Of a stretch of DNA of 46,745 nt, positions 39,433 to 46,745 are shown in pieces; within the stretch, counting starts at the first letter, position 1; every line of letters begins with the position of its first letter. Both the position numbers and the translations under genes were made by a program. Where the stretch lies: NCBI GenBank assembly GCA_949291395.1, contig CASEVW010000114.1:1-46745 (forward strand), written 5' to 3'. A model generated the notes under the pieces. The model saw only the letters and a list, made by a program, of their open reading frames with translations. It was not told the DNA's origin and searched no databases. This stretch comes from an uncultured Oscillospiraceae bacterium. Lineage in GTDB: Bacteria; Bacillota; Clostridia; Oscillospirales; Ruminococcaceae.

Positions 39433-40295
39433 TGCATTTCCCCCTTTACATAAAACAGCATGATCTCTTCGATCGTGGCCGGGCCAACGATCGCGTTTGC
39501 ATATTGTTTTGCGGCCTTGCTGCGGTCTTTCACGAGGACCCTAAACTGATAATCCTCTTTGCGGTAAGCAATGATGTCCGATTTATCCAGCGTGTCAAAC
39601 ACGGCAGCCCCACAGTTCAAAATGCCGTAATTGTCGATCAGGTCGTCTTTCTCGTGGGTGAAGATCAATTTGCCTTTGTGGAGGAAGGTGATATAGTCCG
39701 CCACTTTTTCCAGATCGCTTGTGATATGGGAGGATACCAAAACAGAGTGATTTTCATCTTGCACAAAGTCAATGAGCATATCCAAGACGTCATCCCGGAT
39801 GATGGGGTCCAGTCCGCTGGTCGCTTCGTCCAAGATCAGCAGCTCCGCCTTGTGAGACAGCGCCACAGCGAAGGCCAGTTTCACTTTCATGCCTTTGGAG
39901 AAGTTTTTGATCTTCTTATCCTTCGGCAATTCAAAGGTTTCAAGATACCGGCGGTAGCACGGCCAGTCCCAGCTGGAATAGATCCCCGACATGAATGTTC
40001 CGATCTCTTCCGGCGTGAAAATGTCGGGGAAATGGTTCTCATCAAAGACCACGCCCAGCTTATCTTTTATTTCGATCTCATCCGAAACATGGTCTTTGCC
40101 AAAAATGCGTATCTCCCCGCCGGTTTTTTGGGTCTCATTTAAAATGCAGTTGATCGTTGTGGATTTTCCGGCGCCGTTTTCTCCGATCAGCCCCATAATG
40201 ACGCCCCGGGGAAGCGCAAAACTCACCTTATCAAGGACAAAATCGCCATAGTCTTTCGATAATTCTCGAATTTCCAGAACATTATCGGTCATCAT
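39429..40295 (-). CDS. ABC transporter ATP-binding protein (YtrB-like)
   Basis: The ATPase (288 aa) of the GntR-ABC-permease cassette. Walker A is GENGAGKST, the signature NFSKGMKVKLAFA is the variant SKGM form usual in BcrA/YtrB exporters, Walker B LLILDEATSGLDP, and the H-loop SSHITSDL. The C-terminal extension from about 215 is that of drug or peptide exporters. It overlaps its neighbours by 4 bp on both sides, so the three genes are translationally coupled. Confidence 0.92.
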   Translation of the reverse strand: MMTDNVLEIRELSKDYGDFVLDKVSFALPRGVIMGLIGENGAGKSTTINCILNETQKTGGEIRIFGKDHVSDEIEIKDKLGVVFDENHFPDIFTPEEIGTFMSGIYSSWDWPCYRRYLETFELPKDKKIKNFSKGMKVKLAFAVALSHKAELLILDEATSGLDPIIRDDVLDMLIDFVQDENHSVLVSSHITSDLEKVADYITFLHKGKLIFTHEKDDLIDNYGILNCGAAVFDTLDKSDIIAYRKEDYQFRVLVKDRSKAAKQYANAIVGPATIEEIMLFYVKGEMQ

Positions 40296-40669
40296 TCATC
40301 CTCCTCATACATTAATGTGAGCAATTCTGTCAGCTTATCCAGAGAGATCCCGCTTGTGCGGGCGATCTCGATCGCTTCCGAAAACTTTTCTTCTATCTTT
40401 TTCTGCTGCTCTTCCAAATAGAAGTCTTGATTTTGCGCGGATACATAGCAGCCTTTTCCGGCGCTCGTTTCGATAAAACCATCTTCCTGCAACGTGGCAT
40501 ATGCCTTTTGAACCGTTAAAATGCTGATATGCAGCGACTTTGCCAAGGATCTTACAGACGGGATCGCTTCGCCCGTTTTTAACTCTCCGCTCATAATCGC
40601 CGCTTTCATTTGCGAGGCGATCTGCTCGTATAAAGGCCGGCTTGCCTTATTGCTTACAACGATCTCCAA
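40292..40669 (-). CDS. GntR-family regulator, YtrA subfamily
   Basis: A repressor of 125 aa. The winged HTH covers about residues 10-78 (PLYEQIASQMKAAIMSGEL, then IPSVRSLAKSLHISILTVQK and DGFIETSAGKGCYV); the short C-terminal helix region is the dimerisation part typical of YtrA, with no ligand domain. The start is a TTG matched by homology to the usual M-x-I-x-x-S-N opening; GAGGAG sits directly against it, an unusually short spacing. It likely represses its own operon from the site at 40691-40710. Confidence 0.9.
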   Translation of the reverse strand: MEIVVSNKASRPLYEQIASQMKAAIMSGELKTGEAIPSVRSLAKSLHISILTVQKAYATLQEDGFIETSAGKGCYVSAQNQDFYLEEQQKKIEEKFSEAIEIARTSGISLDKLTELLTLMYEEDE

Positions 40670-40690
40670 CTCCTCACCACCATTCCGTTA

Positions 40691-40744
40691 TGTAGTGTTA
40701 TGTTATTACAAGTACAGTATAAAACGCATAAAAACAGCTGTCAA
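40691..40744 (-). promoter_or_regulatory. Promoter and likely operator of the GntR/ABC cassette
   Basis: Minus-strand TTGACA (40739-40744), 17 bp, TATACT (40716-40721). Just downstream is an imperfect palindrome ending in TGTA/TACA (40691-40710), a good position for GntR repression. Confidence 0.75.
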
Positions 40745-40954
40745 GAGGGTAAATCAAAAAAAGCAGGCCGAATCACTCGGTCTGCCTTTTCTGATCGATA
40801 TGCGTTTGAAAGAGCGCCTGGCCGGCAGTCGATCTCCCGGTCGGTCTCCGGCGGCCTGCCAGCCGATATGCGATCCTTTTTGTAACAAAATCCAGATCCT
40901 TGCGTATTATCCAGCGAGACCGGTCTTACAACTTGTGAAAGGGGGAAGATCCCA

Positions 40955-41497
40955 GTGAACGAAGAAGGATGGGCAAGCCGTCTGCGGCAGGATGACACGG
41001 CGGCGCTGCAAGAAGTCATGGATGCCTACACCGCCTATCTGTGCACCGTGGCCCGGAACATGGCCGCCCCTGCCCTCACCGCCCAGGACGTGGAGGAGAT
41101 CGTCTCCGAAGCCTTTGTGCGGCTGTGGACCCACCGGAACACGCTGGACCCGGCACTCTCGCTCAAGGGCTACCTGCTGCGGGTCACCAAAAACCTGGCG
41201 GTGGACAAGCTGCGCAGCGAAAAGAACGCCTGCCTTCCTCTGGTGGAGGAGATCGTCGCCTGCCGGGACGAGGTGGAAACGGCCCTGGAGCGGGCGGAAG
41301 CGGTGGCACGGCTGCAACGGCATCTGGCCGCCCTGCCCCGCCAGGACCGGGACCTGCTCCTCCGGTTTTACTACTACCACCAGCGCACCTGCGACATTGC
41401 AAAAGCCTACGGCATCCAGCACGGCGCGCTTCGCACCCGGCTGTCCCGCCTGCGGGCACGGCTGAAAAAAGAACTGGAAAGAGAGGATCGGCCATGA
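40955..41497 (+). CDS. ECF-type RNA polymerase sigma factor
   Basis: A sigma-70 family protein of 180 aa with a GTG start and GAAAGGGGGAAGA upstream. Region 2 runs about 15-85 (VEEIVSEAFVRLWTHR, then LKGYLLRVTKNLAVDKLR) and region 4 about 115-170 (ALPRQDRDLLLRFYYYHQ, CDIAKAYGIQHGALRTRLSR). The stop overlaps the start of the next gene, a predicted membrane-anchored partner, in the usual sigma/anti-sigma order. Confidence 0.92.
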   Translation: MNEEGWASRLRQDDTAALQEVMDAYTAYLCTVARNMAAPALTAQDVEEIVSEAFVRLWTHRNTLDPALSLKGYLLRVTKNLAVDKLRSEKNACLPLVEEIVACRDEVETALERAEAVARLQRHLAALPRQDRDLLLRFYYYHQRTCDIAKAYGIQHGALRTRLSRLRARLKKELEREDRP

Positions 41498-42279
41498 CGG
41501 AAAAAATCGAACTGCACGATCTGTTCGCACAGATCGACGATACCACACAGCTGAACACCCAGGGCATCCGAGAGGAACGGATCAAAGCGGCGGTGCTGGA
41601 CAAGATCCAGCCGCCGCAGACCGAGCGCATCCGCCGGGGCCGCCCGTCCCGCCGGTGGTTCGCTGCCCTGATCGCGGCGGCGTGTGCCCTGGTTTTGTCG
41701 ATGGGGGTCTGTGCGCTCACCGGCGGCCTGTTCGGTGTCCGGCTTCTGGACGACAGCCAGCGCCAGGCGCTGCAAACGCCCCGCTATGCGGTGATCGCAG
41801 GCAGCCGCCTGCCGGAGACCGGGGACGATGAACGGCTGCTCACCGGCTACAGCGCGCAGATATTGGATGAAGAATACCTGGCGGAAAACGAGCTGATCTT
41901 TTTCGACTCCGTGGGCACCATCACCGGCGAAACGGAGGACGGCCAAACGGCTTTTCCGGAATTTATCTTTGAAAACGGAGACACTGCCATCCTGACCCAG
42001 CCCCAGGGCGAGGGCTGGCAGCTTCAGCAGGGCGACACCATCACGGTGACCTTTCGGCAGAACATCCAGGACAACCCCAACGCTTTCCCCCAGGGCAACA
42101 AGCTGTCCCTTGGGGTGATCCTGGACGGCATCCCCCAGGACCTTTGGCAGGGCAGCGACACGTCCTTCACCTTCTGCTACACCGCTCCCCGGGCGGGAAC
42201 GTTTTACTTTTACCTGCAAGACCTCTCGTCCGAACCGGTGATCATCACCGATGCCGCCGTCACGCTGGAGCAGCCCTGA
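41494..42279 (+). CDS. Membrane-anchored protein, probable anti-sigma factor
   Basis: A bitopic protein of 261 aa: about 55 cytoplasmic residues with a basic end (RRGRPSRRW), one membrane segment (FAALIAAACALVLSMGVCAL, about 52-71), and an extracytoplasmic domain of about 190 residues rich in beta strands (DTITVTFRQNIQDNPNAF.., AGTFYFYLQDLS) but with no recognised enzyme motif. The 4-bp overlap with the sigma gene is the main reason to call it anti-sigma; it resembles DUF4179-type partners in topology. Confidence 0.72.
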   Translation: MTEKIELHDLFAQIDDTTQLNTQGIREERIKAAVLDKIQPPQTERIRRGRPSRRWFAALIAAACALVLSMGVCALTGGLFGVRLLDDSQRQALQTPRYAVIAGSRLPETGDDERLLTGYSAQILDEEYLAENELIFFDSVGTITGETEDGQTAFPEFIFENGDTAILTQPQGEGWQLQQGDTITVTFRQNIQDNPNAFPQGNKLSLGVILDGIPQDLWQGSDTSFTFCYTAPRAGTFYFYLQDLSSEPVIITDAAVTLEQP

Positions 42280-42286
42280 GCGCCCC

Positions 42287-42685
42287 TCACGTTCTCTGCC
42301 AAAGCCATTCCACATCCGGGAACGCCAAATGCAACAGAAATCCCGCCAGCACAGCGACTTCCAAAGCAAGCACCACGTAGCAGAGGATCTTTACAAGCTG
42401 CCTGCCTTTTGCTTTTGCGTTTTCCAGGTCCAGATACATGGCGTTCACTTTCTCGTCCGTCAGGCCCTTTTCCCGCACATCCTGCACGTCGATGTCCCTT
42501 ACCAGTTCATCCAGCGTCATATCAAAAAAGTCGCTCAGCAGCACCAACTTTTGAAAATCGGGATAGGACTGCCCTGACTCCCATTTGGAAATGGTTTGCC
42601 GGGAGACCTGGAGCTCCATGCCCAATTCCTCTTGTGACAGCCCTTTCTGCTTGCGGATGGACAACAGTTTTTCGTTGAATTTCAT
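42287..42685 (-). CDS. XRE-family regulator with C-terminal membrane segment
   Basis: A 132-aa protein. The HTH is at about 6-60 (LSQEELGMELQVSRQTISKW, then SYPDFQKLVLLSDFF, TLDELVRD). One hydrophobic segment near the C-terminus (ILCYVVLALEVAVLAGFLLH) anchors it to the membrane, as in several Firmicute XRE proteins that sense envelope state. The start at 42685 follows GGAGGG. It is convergent with the anti-sigma gene with only 7 bp between the stops. Confidence 0.85.
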   Translation of the reverse strand: MKFNEKLLSIRKQKGLSQEELGMELQVSRQTISKWESGQSYPDFQKLVLLSDFFDMTLDELVRDIDVQDVREKGLTDEKVNAMYLDLENAKAKGRQLVKILCYVVLALEVAVLAGFLLHLAFPDVEWLWQRT

Positions 42686-42846
42686 CGTTTCAAAAGCCCT
42701 CCTTTTCTTTGGTGGCTCCATTATAGATCGGAGAGCGGCGGGCCGGCAAGCAACAAGGGTTGGCAATTTGTCCACGCAGCTTAACAATCAGGATCTGCCT
42801 TGCTCTGCGCACAAAATGGAAACCGCTTTTTCCCCGGCCATGCCCG

Positions 42847-43299
42847 TTATCGGCGGCTGTAGGCCCAATAGGCCAGGCCCTTTAACAGCAGCGCGGCCAA
42901 CAGGGCCGATAGGGAGGCATAAAACGCTGGCATATTGAACAGCGCGGTGGTGTTCGTGAGGAACAGCAAAAACAGCAAAAGAAGATCCACCACAATGCCG
43001 CCGCTTTTATCGTGCAGGTACTGGTTCCGTTCGTCCAGTTCCGCCCGCATATGCTCTTTTAACAGGCTGCGGTTTTTCAGCAGCTTTTTGTTATGGCAGA
43101 TCCGGTAGACCACATAGCCAAACCCGCCGAAAAAGATCACCCGGCTGACCGTGTCCGCCAGGTCGGTCATGATCCTTGAGTCGCCGCCCAGCTCGCCCAT
43201 GACCACCATGTAGACCAGCATCGCGGCCAAAAGGGCCCAGGAGGAGCGGATGCGCCATTTGATCTTATTGGTATAGCTCATGTTCTCAAACATCTTCAT
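42847..43299 (-). CDS. Small membrane protein paired with an XRE regulator
   Basis: A 150-aa protein with four hydrophobic segments in two hairpins (about 20-37, 50-66, 103-119, 124-145), separated by a charged cytoplasmic loop ([20 protein letters not shown]). The loop pattern, ending [12 protein letters not shown], is the hallmark of a family commonly found after a small XRE regulator in Clostridia. Function unknown. Its start lies 14 bp inside the end of the regulator gene. Confidence 0.78.
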   Translation of the reverse strand: MKMFENMSYTNKIKWRIRSSWALLAAMLVYMVVMGELGGDSRIMTDLADTVSRVIFFGGFGYVVYRICHNKKLLKNRSLLKEHMRAELDERNQYLHDKSGGIVVDLLLLFLLFLTNTTALFNMPAFYASLSALLAALLLKGLAYWAYSRR

Positions 43300-43516
43300 A
43301 CTTTTTGTCCTCCATTTCCTTGTTTTCCTGCAAGCAGCACAGCTCTTCCACGCTCACCTGGAACACCTGGGCAATGCGGTAGGCCAGCATCAGGGAGGGG
43401 TTATACTGTTCCTTTTCGATGGAGATGATGGTGCGGTTGGACACATGCACCAGGTCCGCCAGCTGCTGCTGCGTCATGTTGGCTGCAGTGCGCAGCTGCC
43501 TTACTTTTGTTTTCAT
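43286..43516 (-). CDS. Small XRE-family repressor
   Basis: A 76-aa Cro/C1-type protein that is almost only an [23 protein letters not shown], then [20 protein letters not shown] and [16 protein letters not shown] precedes the ATG. Two palindromes between its promoter and start are obvious autoregulatory operators. It overlaps the membrane-protein gene by 14 bp; the pair is likely one regulatory unit. Confidence 0.92.
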   Translation of the reverse strand: MKTKVRQLRTAANMTQQQLADLVHVSNRTIISIEKEQYNPSLMLAYRIAQVFQVSVEELCCLQENKEMEDKKYEDV

Positions 43517-43534
43517 GGGCTTTCCTCGTTATGT

Positions 43535-43562
43535 GAAGTATACTTCCTATGAAGTTTACTTC
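43535..43562. promoter_or_regulatory. Two operator palindromes of the small XRE regulator
   Basis: GAAGTATACTTC (43535-43546) and GAAGTTTACTTC (43551-43562), both GAAGT-2-ACTTC with centres 16 bp apart. They lie just downstream of the -10 box, where binding would block transcription. Confidence 0.8.
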
Positions 43563-43591
43563 ATAATATCACAAATTTTGTACGCCGTCAA
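43563..43591 (-). promoter_or_regulatory. Promoter of the small XRE regulator
   Basis: Minus-strand TTGACG, 17 bp, TATTAT, directly before the twin palindromes. Confidence 0.75.
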
Positions 43592-43616
43592 TTCCGTGCA
43601 GGCAATATACAAAAGC

Positions 43617-43648
43617 AAAAGCAGCAGGCCAAAACCTGCTGCTTTTTT
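43617..43648. terminator. Terminator near the end of the GNAT gene
   Basis: AAAAGCAGCAGG/CCTGCTGCTTTT with a CCAAAA loop and TTTTTT on the plus strand; on the minus strand TTTTG follows, serving the GNAT gene. Confidence 0.75.
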
Positions 43649-43670
43649 CTTGGGTCTTCGGGGCCGGGCG

Positions 43671-44093
43671 TTACCCCTCCAGCTCTTTTTTCATCCACAC
43701 ATGGGGGCAGCCCTCGTCCAGGTCCTCTTCGCCCCAGGGCTGGTAGCCCTGCTTTTCGTAAAAGCCCTTCGCCGCCACCTGGGCGTGCAGGCAGAGCTGA
43801 TTGCCGCCCTGCTGGCGCACCAGCCCTTCCGCCTCCCCCAGCAGCCGGGCCCCGCAGGCTTTTCCCCGCCAGGGCTTGCGCACCGCGATGCGGCCCACGG
43901 TGTCCCGCCCGGTGTCCTCGTCCCGGAACACCCGGCAGGTGCCCACAGGCATTTCCCCGTCGAACAGCACCAGATGCACCGCCCGCCGGTCGATCTCGTC
44001 AAATTCGTTTTGAAAGCCCTGCTCTTCCATGAACACCTCTTTGCGGATGTCCATGGCCTCGGCGGGCAGCGTGTCATACCGTTTTGTTTCCAA
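43671..44093 (-). CDS. GNAT-family N-acetyltransferase
   Basis: A 140-aa acetyltransferase related to ElaA/YjcF. The TTG at 44091-44093 was chosen because GGGGGAGG lies 6 nt upstream; the longer frame to 44156 crosses the promoter. IRKEVFMEEQGFQNEFDEID is the opening motif, followed by VGTCRVFRDE, the acetyl-CoA loop VGRIAVRKPWRGKACGARLL and LHAQVAAKGFYEKQGY. Substrate unknown. Confidence 0.88.
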   Translation of the reverse strand: METKRYDTLPAEAMDIRKEVFMEEQGFQNEFDEIDRRAVHLVLFDGEMPVGTCRVFRDEDTGRDTVGRIAVRKPWRGKACGARLLGEAEGLVRQQGGNQLCLHAQVAAKGFYEKQGYQPWGEEDLDEGCPHVWMKKELEG

Positions 44094-44126
44094 TCGTGTC
44101 CTCCCCCTCTTGCGGCTGTTTTTTTC

Positions 44127-44156
44127 AGTGTAACAGACCCGGCCCCGCCCCGTCAA
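44127..44156 (-). promoter_or_regulatory. Promoter of the GNAT gene
   Basis: Minus-strand TTGACG, 17 or 18 bp, TTACAC/TACACT, about 35 bp before the TTG start. Confidence 0.6.
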
Positions 44157-44193
44157 CGGCAGGTTCGCCCGGCCCTGGCATCACGCAAACAGC

Positions 44194-44230
44194 AAAATTC
44201 CCCGGGAAAAGATCCCCGGGGAATTTTTTG
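44194..44230. terminator. Terminator after metA
   Basis: AAAATTCCCCGGG/CCCGGGGAATTTTTT with a 7-nt loop, 17 bp past the metA stop on the minus strand; T-runs on both strands. Confidence 0.8.
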
Positions 44231-44246
44231 TGTTTTTCTTTGGCGT

Positions 44247-45185
44247 TTACGCCTCTTCCTCTTCGATGCGGGCAAGGCTCGCCAGATCGTAAGGCGTGGA
44301 CTGGTACACATAATAGTTCAGCCAGTTGGTGTACAGCAAAAAGGCGTGGCCCCGCCAGCGGTAGACCGGCTCTTTGCTGGGGTCGTCGTCCGGGTAGTAG
44401 TTTTTGGGCGGCTGAATGGGCAGCCCCCGTTCCACATCCCGCCGGTATTCCGCATCCAGCGTGAACTTATCGTACTCCGGGTGGCCGGTGACAAAGATCT
44501 GCCGGCCGGACTCGGTGCTCATCAAATAAAGCCCCGCCTCGTCGCTCTCGGCCAGCACCCGCAGCGCGCCGCAGGCTTCCACCTGGTCCCGCCGCACGCC
44601 GGTGTGACGGGAATGGGGGGCATAGAACACCTCGTCAAAGCCCCGCACCAGCGGGTTTGCGGGCCGCAGCACCCGGTGGGGGAAGATGCCGAACATCTTT
44701 TGGGGCAGCAGCTCCTTTTCGATGCCGAAGTGATAGTACAGCCCCGCCTGGGCCCCCCAGCACACATGCAGGGTAGAATAGACGTTGGTCTTGGAAAACT
44801 CCATGATGCGGCACAGCTCGGGCCAGTAGTCCACTTCCTCAAAGGGCATCTGTTCCACCGGCGCGCCGGTGATGATCATGCCGTCGAACCGCTGGTCCTT
44901 TACCTGTTCAAAGGTCTTGTAAAAGGCGGAAAGATGCTCCCCGGCCACATGGGTGGCCGCATGGCTGGCGGTGTGCAGCAGCGTCAATTCCACCTGGATG
45001 GGGCTGTTGGCCAGCAGCCGGGCCAGCTGGGTCTCGGTGGCGATCTTGGTGGGCATCAGGTTCAGCGCCAGGATGCGCAGCGGCCGGATCTGCTGGCTTT
45101 CCGCCCGCTGGCAGTGCATGACGAAAACATTCTCCCGCCCAAGCTCGGCGTAGGCGGGCAGGTCCTGGGGAATGATCAAGGGCAT
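44247..45185 (-). CDS. metA: Homoserine O-acetyltransferase, MetA family
   Basis: It acylates homoserine in the first committed step of methionine synthesis. The 312-aa protein has catalytic Cys142 ([13 protein letters not shown]), His235 and Glu237 (GHPEYDKF), all at the E. coli MetA positions. Residue 111 is Glu (GAPVEQMPF); in this family Glu111 goes with acetyl-CoA and Gly111 with succinyl-CoA, so the product is predicted to be O-acetylhomoserine despite frequent succinyltransferase annotation. It starts 6 bp after the membrane-protein gene upstream, so the two are probably co-transcribed. No SAM riboswitch is visible between them. Confidence 0.93.
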   Translation of the reverse strand: MPLIIPQDLPAYAELGRENVFVMHCQRAESQQIRPLRILALNLMPTKIATETQLARLLANSPIQVELTLLHTASHAATHVAGEHLSAFYKTFEQVKDQRFDGMIITGAPVEQMPFEEVDYWPELCRIMEFSKTNVYSTLHVCWGAQAGLYYHFGIEKELLPQKMFGIFPHRVLRPANPLVRGFDEVFYAPHSRHTGVRRDQVEACGALRVLAESDEAGLYLMSTESGRQIFVTGHPEYDKFTLDAEYRRDVERGLPIQPPKNYYPDDDPSKEPVYRWRGHAFLLYTNWLNYYVYQSTPYDLASLARIEEEEA

Positions 45186-45191
45186 GGCAGG

Positions 45192-46745
45192 TTACTCCTT
45201 TTGGGTATTTTTTCCCGCGTCCAGCGCCAAAAACAGCACCGTGGGGGCGGTGAGCAGAAAGGTGGGCAGCAGATAGCGGATCTCGTTGGTGCTGGCCGCC
45301 ACCACCACCGACGCCAAATTGCACGCCACCGGCAAAAGGGCGGGCCAAAGCCGCAGCATCCCTTTTGCGCCCCGGCGCACAAAGGCCAGGGCCAGCGCTA
45401 TTAGGTAAAACACATGGCTGAACAGCCCGTATCCCCGGTCCAGCCGCCACAGGGTGGTGGTGTTGCGCAGGATCTCGGTGGCGCAGACCCAGGGATTCTG
45501 CAAAAACAGCTCCAGATACAGCCGCACGATCTGGCCCGGGTGCTGGCCCGCCGCCAGGATAAACACATTGTTGAACACGTCGTTGGTGCCGTCCCTGTCC
45601 TCCAAAAGCGGTGCGAACTGCTGCTCGTTTTCACTGAGGACATAGCGGCTCAGGTCCCGGCTCCAGCAAAGGCGCTGGGCCCGGGTGAACTGGGTAGTCT
45701 CCGGATTCGAGAGGCAGAAGTCCACATAGTCCATGGGCAGCAGTTCTTCCATGCGCTGGCGCTGCTCCGGGGTGATCTGACCGCCCTTTTGGTCCACCGC
45801 TACGATGCCGGTGGCGTACACCTGCACCGCAAAGCCGTTGGCCGGGCTCTTCACCCCCAAAAGCGGAACGGCCACGCCGTCCACCAGACAAACGCAGGCG
45901 GCACACACCGCCACGCTGGCAAGCAGGGCCGTCTGCCGCCGCCAGATGGCCCTGCAGAACAGCCACGCCCCCGCCAGCAAGGTGAGCACCAGGCCGTTGT
46001 GGCGGAATAGGCCGGTGAAGGCCAGCGCCGCCCCAAGGGCCAGCATCCAGGGCCAGCGCAGGGGCAGGTCCTCCGCCAGCAGCCGCAGGATGCAGTAGAG
46101 CACCACGCCGGCGCACAGCGCCGCGGGCATATCTTTGATAGGGCTCACCGCCGCCTCGCCCACCACCGGGCAGAGGCTGGCCATGGTGAAAGCCGCCGTC
46201 AGGCAGAACAGCCCCACGCCCCGCCGGTACAGCCAGGCGGCAAAGCCGGTGAGCAGCGCCGCCAGGGCCAGCAGCTGCAATGCGGTGAGCACCTCCGGCC
46301 GGCCGCCCGAAAGCCACAGCAGGGCGGTGTGGGCGGGGGTGTGCACGTCGCTGAGGGGGGCGTCCCCCCGCAGCATCTCCAGTTCATATTGCAGGTCCAC
46401 ATAGTCCAGATAGGGAAAGCTCCTGGCCCAGTATACCATCAATGGGGCCAGCATGGCGGCAAAAAAGCCCAGCCGGGGAAAGGCGGGCCGCCCCGGGCGG
46501 GCGCGCTCTTCGGCGGCCTTCTCCCGCAGCTTCGCCAGCGCCTGGCACAGCGTGGGGGTGATGAGCAGCGAGAGGCCCAGCCCCAGGGCCAGCGCCTTAT
46601 AGGGCGGCCAGAACCAGGCGGTATAGTAAGGGTCCACCACCAGTTCCAGCAGCATGACCGCTGCCAGGGCCAGCCCCACCAGCACCGTGGGGAGGATCCA
46701 GCCCTTTGCCCGGTAGGCGGCGGCGATGGTTTGGGGCCGGTACCA
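45192..46745 (-). CDS. Polytopic membrane protein, DUF6020/glycosyltransferase-like (N-terminus cut by window edge)
   Basis: At least 518 codons are open to the right edge of the window; the GTG at 46683-46685 is not a convincing start because the frame stays open for 20 more codons with no ribosome site visible. About 11-12 hydrophobic segments surround an extracytoplasmic middle region (about 300-400) with charged loops. The overall pattern (SFPYLDYVDLQYELEMLRGD, then DVHTPAHTALLW early) looks like a GT-C-type or DUF6020 protein that moves or transfers lipid-linked sugars. I cannot name the substrate. It is followed by metA after 6 bp. Confidence 0.6.
   Translation of the reverse strand, partial: WYRPQTIAAAYRAKGWILPTVLVGLALAAVMLLELVVDPYYTAWFWPPYKALALGLGLSLLITPTLCQALAKLREKAAEERARPGRPAFPRLGFFAAMLAPLMVYWARSFPYLDYVDLQYELEMLRGDAPLSDVHTPAHTALLWLSGGRPEVLTALQLLALAALLTGFAAWLYRRGVGLFCLTAAFTMASLCPVVGEAAVSPIKDMPAALCAGVVLYCILRLLAEDLPLRWPWMLALGAALAFTGLFRHNGLVLTLLAGAWLFCRAIWRRQTALLASVAVCAACVCLVDGVAVPLLGVKSPANGFAVQVYATGIVAVDQKGGQITPEQRQRMEELLPMDYVDFCLSNPETTQFTRAQRLCWSRDLSRYVLSENEQQFAPLLEDRDGTNDVFNNVFILAAGQHPGQIVRLYLELFLQNPWVCATEILRNTTTLWRLDRGYGLFSHVFYLIALALAFVRRGAKGMLRLWPALLPVACNLASVVVAASTNEIRYLLPTFLLTAPTVLFLALDAGKNTQKE

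Noticed and set aside
42847-43516. Toxin-antitoxin system
   Set aside because: An XRE protein with a membrane protein fits, but no toxin family is recognisable, so this is left as a possibility only.
1-46745. tRNA, rRNA, insertion sequences, prophage genes, CRISPR arrays
   Set aside because: None seen on either strand by reading. A tRNAscan, IS and CRISPR search would settle it.

Overview
The window looks like chromosome of a GC-rich, anaerobic, gut-type Firmicute, most like Oscillospiraceae/Ruminococcaceae (Faecalibacterium-Subdoligranulum-Gemmiger type). This is inferred from AGGAGG-type ribosome sites, TTGACA/TATAAT promoters, a T-box leader, many small Ser/Ala-rich lipoproteins, 4Fe-4S PurF, NfnAB and a selenium-type xanthine dehydrogenase family enzyme. 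I see no rRNA, tRNA, insertion sequence, prophage or CRISPR array.

Layout. 1-6859 (minus strand): de novo purine operon read purE-purC-purF-purM-purN-purO-like-purH(formyltransferase only), then purD with its own promoter and cut by the window edge. Upstream of purE is a leader with a terminator and a candidate antiterminator strand. 7247-9623: ybaK-type deacylase, divergent aroF (DAHP synthase) behind an aromatic-rich leader peptide and terminator, and a DUF3783 protein. 9866-12217: a two-repeat lipoprotein and ApbE, a likely flavinylation pair. 12280-15549 (minus): a tryptophan-type ABC transporter behind a T-box with a UGG specifier. 15773-18554: a trigger-factor-like lipoprotein and a cardiolipin synthase. 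18766-19715: ModE-like regulator and MocA/YgfJ-like cytidylyltransferase. 20020-36863: a long plus-strand purine-catabolism cluster (ssnA, ygfK, hydantoinase, fused Se-type xanthine dehydrogenase, xanthine permease, ygeX, ygeY, N-acyl-D-amino-acid deacylase, nfnA, nfnB/gltA). 37290-46745: housekeeping and accessory genes, including a lower-GC GntR/ABC-2 transporter cassette, an ECF sigma/anti-sigma pair, two XRE regulators, a GNAT, metA and a polytopic membrane protein cut by the window edge.

How it works together. Purines are made by the first operon and, I infer, broken down by the second. The permease imports xanthine or urate, the Mo/Se hydroxylase with YgfK and NfnAB handles redox, the amidohydrolases open and trim the ring, and YgeX/YgeY finish diaminopropionate-like products. 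MocA/YgfJ and the ModE-like protein just upstream fit Mo-cofactor supply. AroF and the Trp transporter are both controlled by transcription attenuation, through a leader peptide and a T-box respectively.

Most interesting. The leader of the purine-catabolism cluster (20127-20345) holds two tandem RNA modules. Each has an identical 24-nt core inside a P1 stem whose sequence differs but still pairs, and in each the 5' strand of P1 is also the 5' arm of a T-rich terminator. This is the layout of a tandem riboswitch or protein-dependent antiterminator, and I cannot assign it to a known class. Second is the aroF leader peptide (7896-7985), with five Tyr/Phe in seven codons followed by a terminator, which is unusual for a Firmicute.
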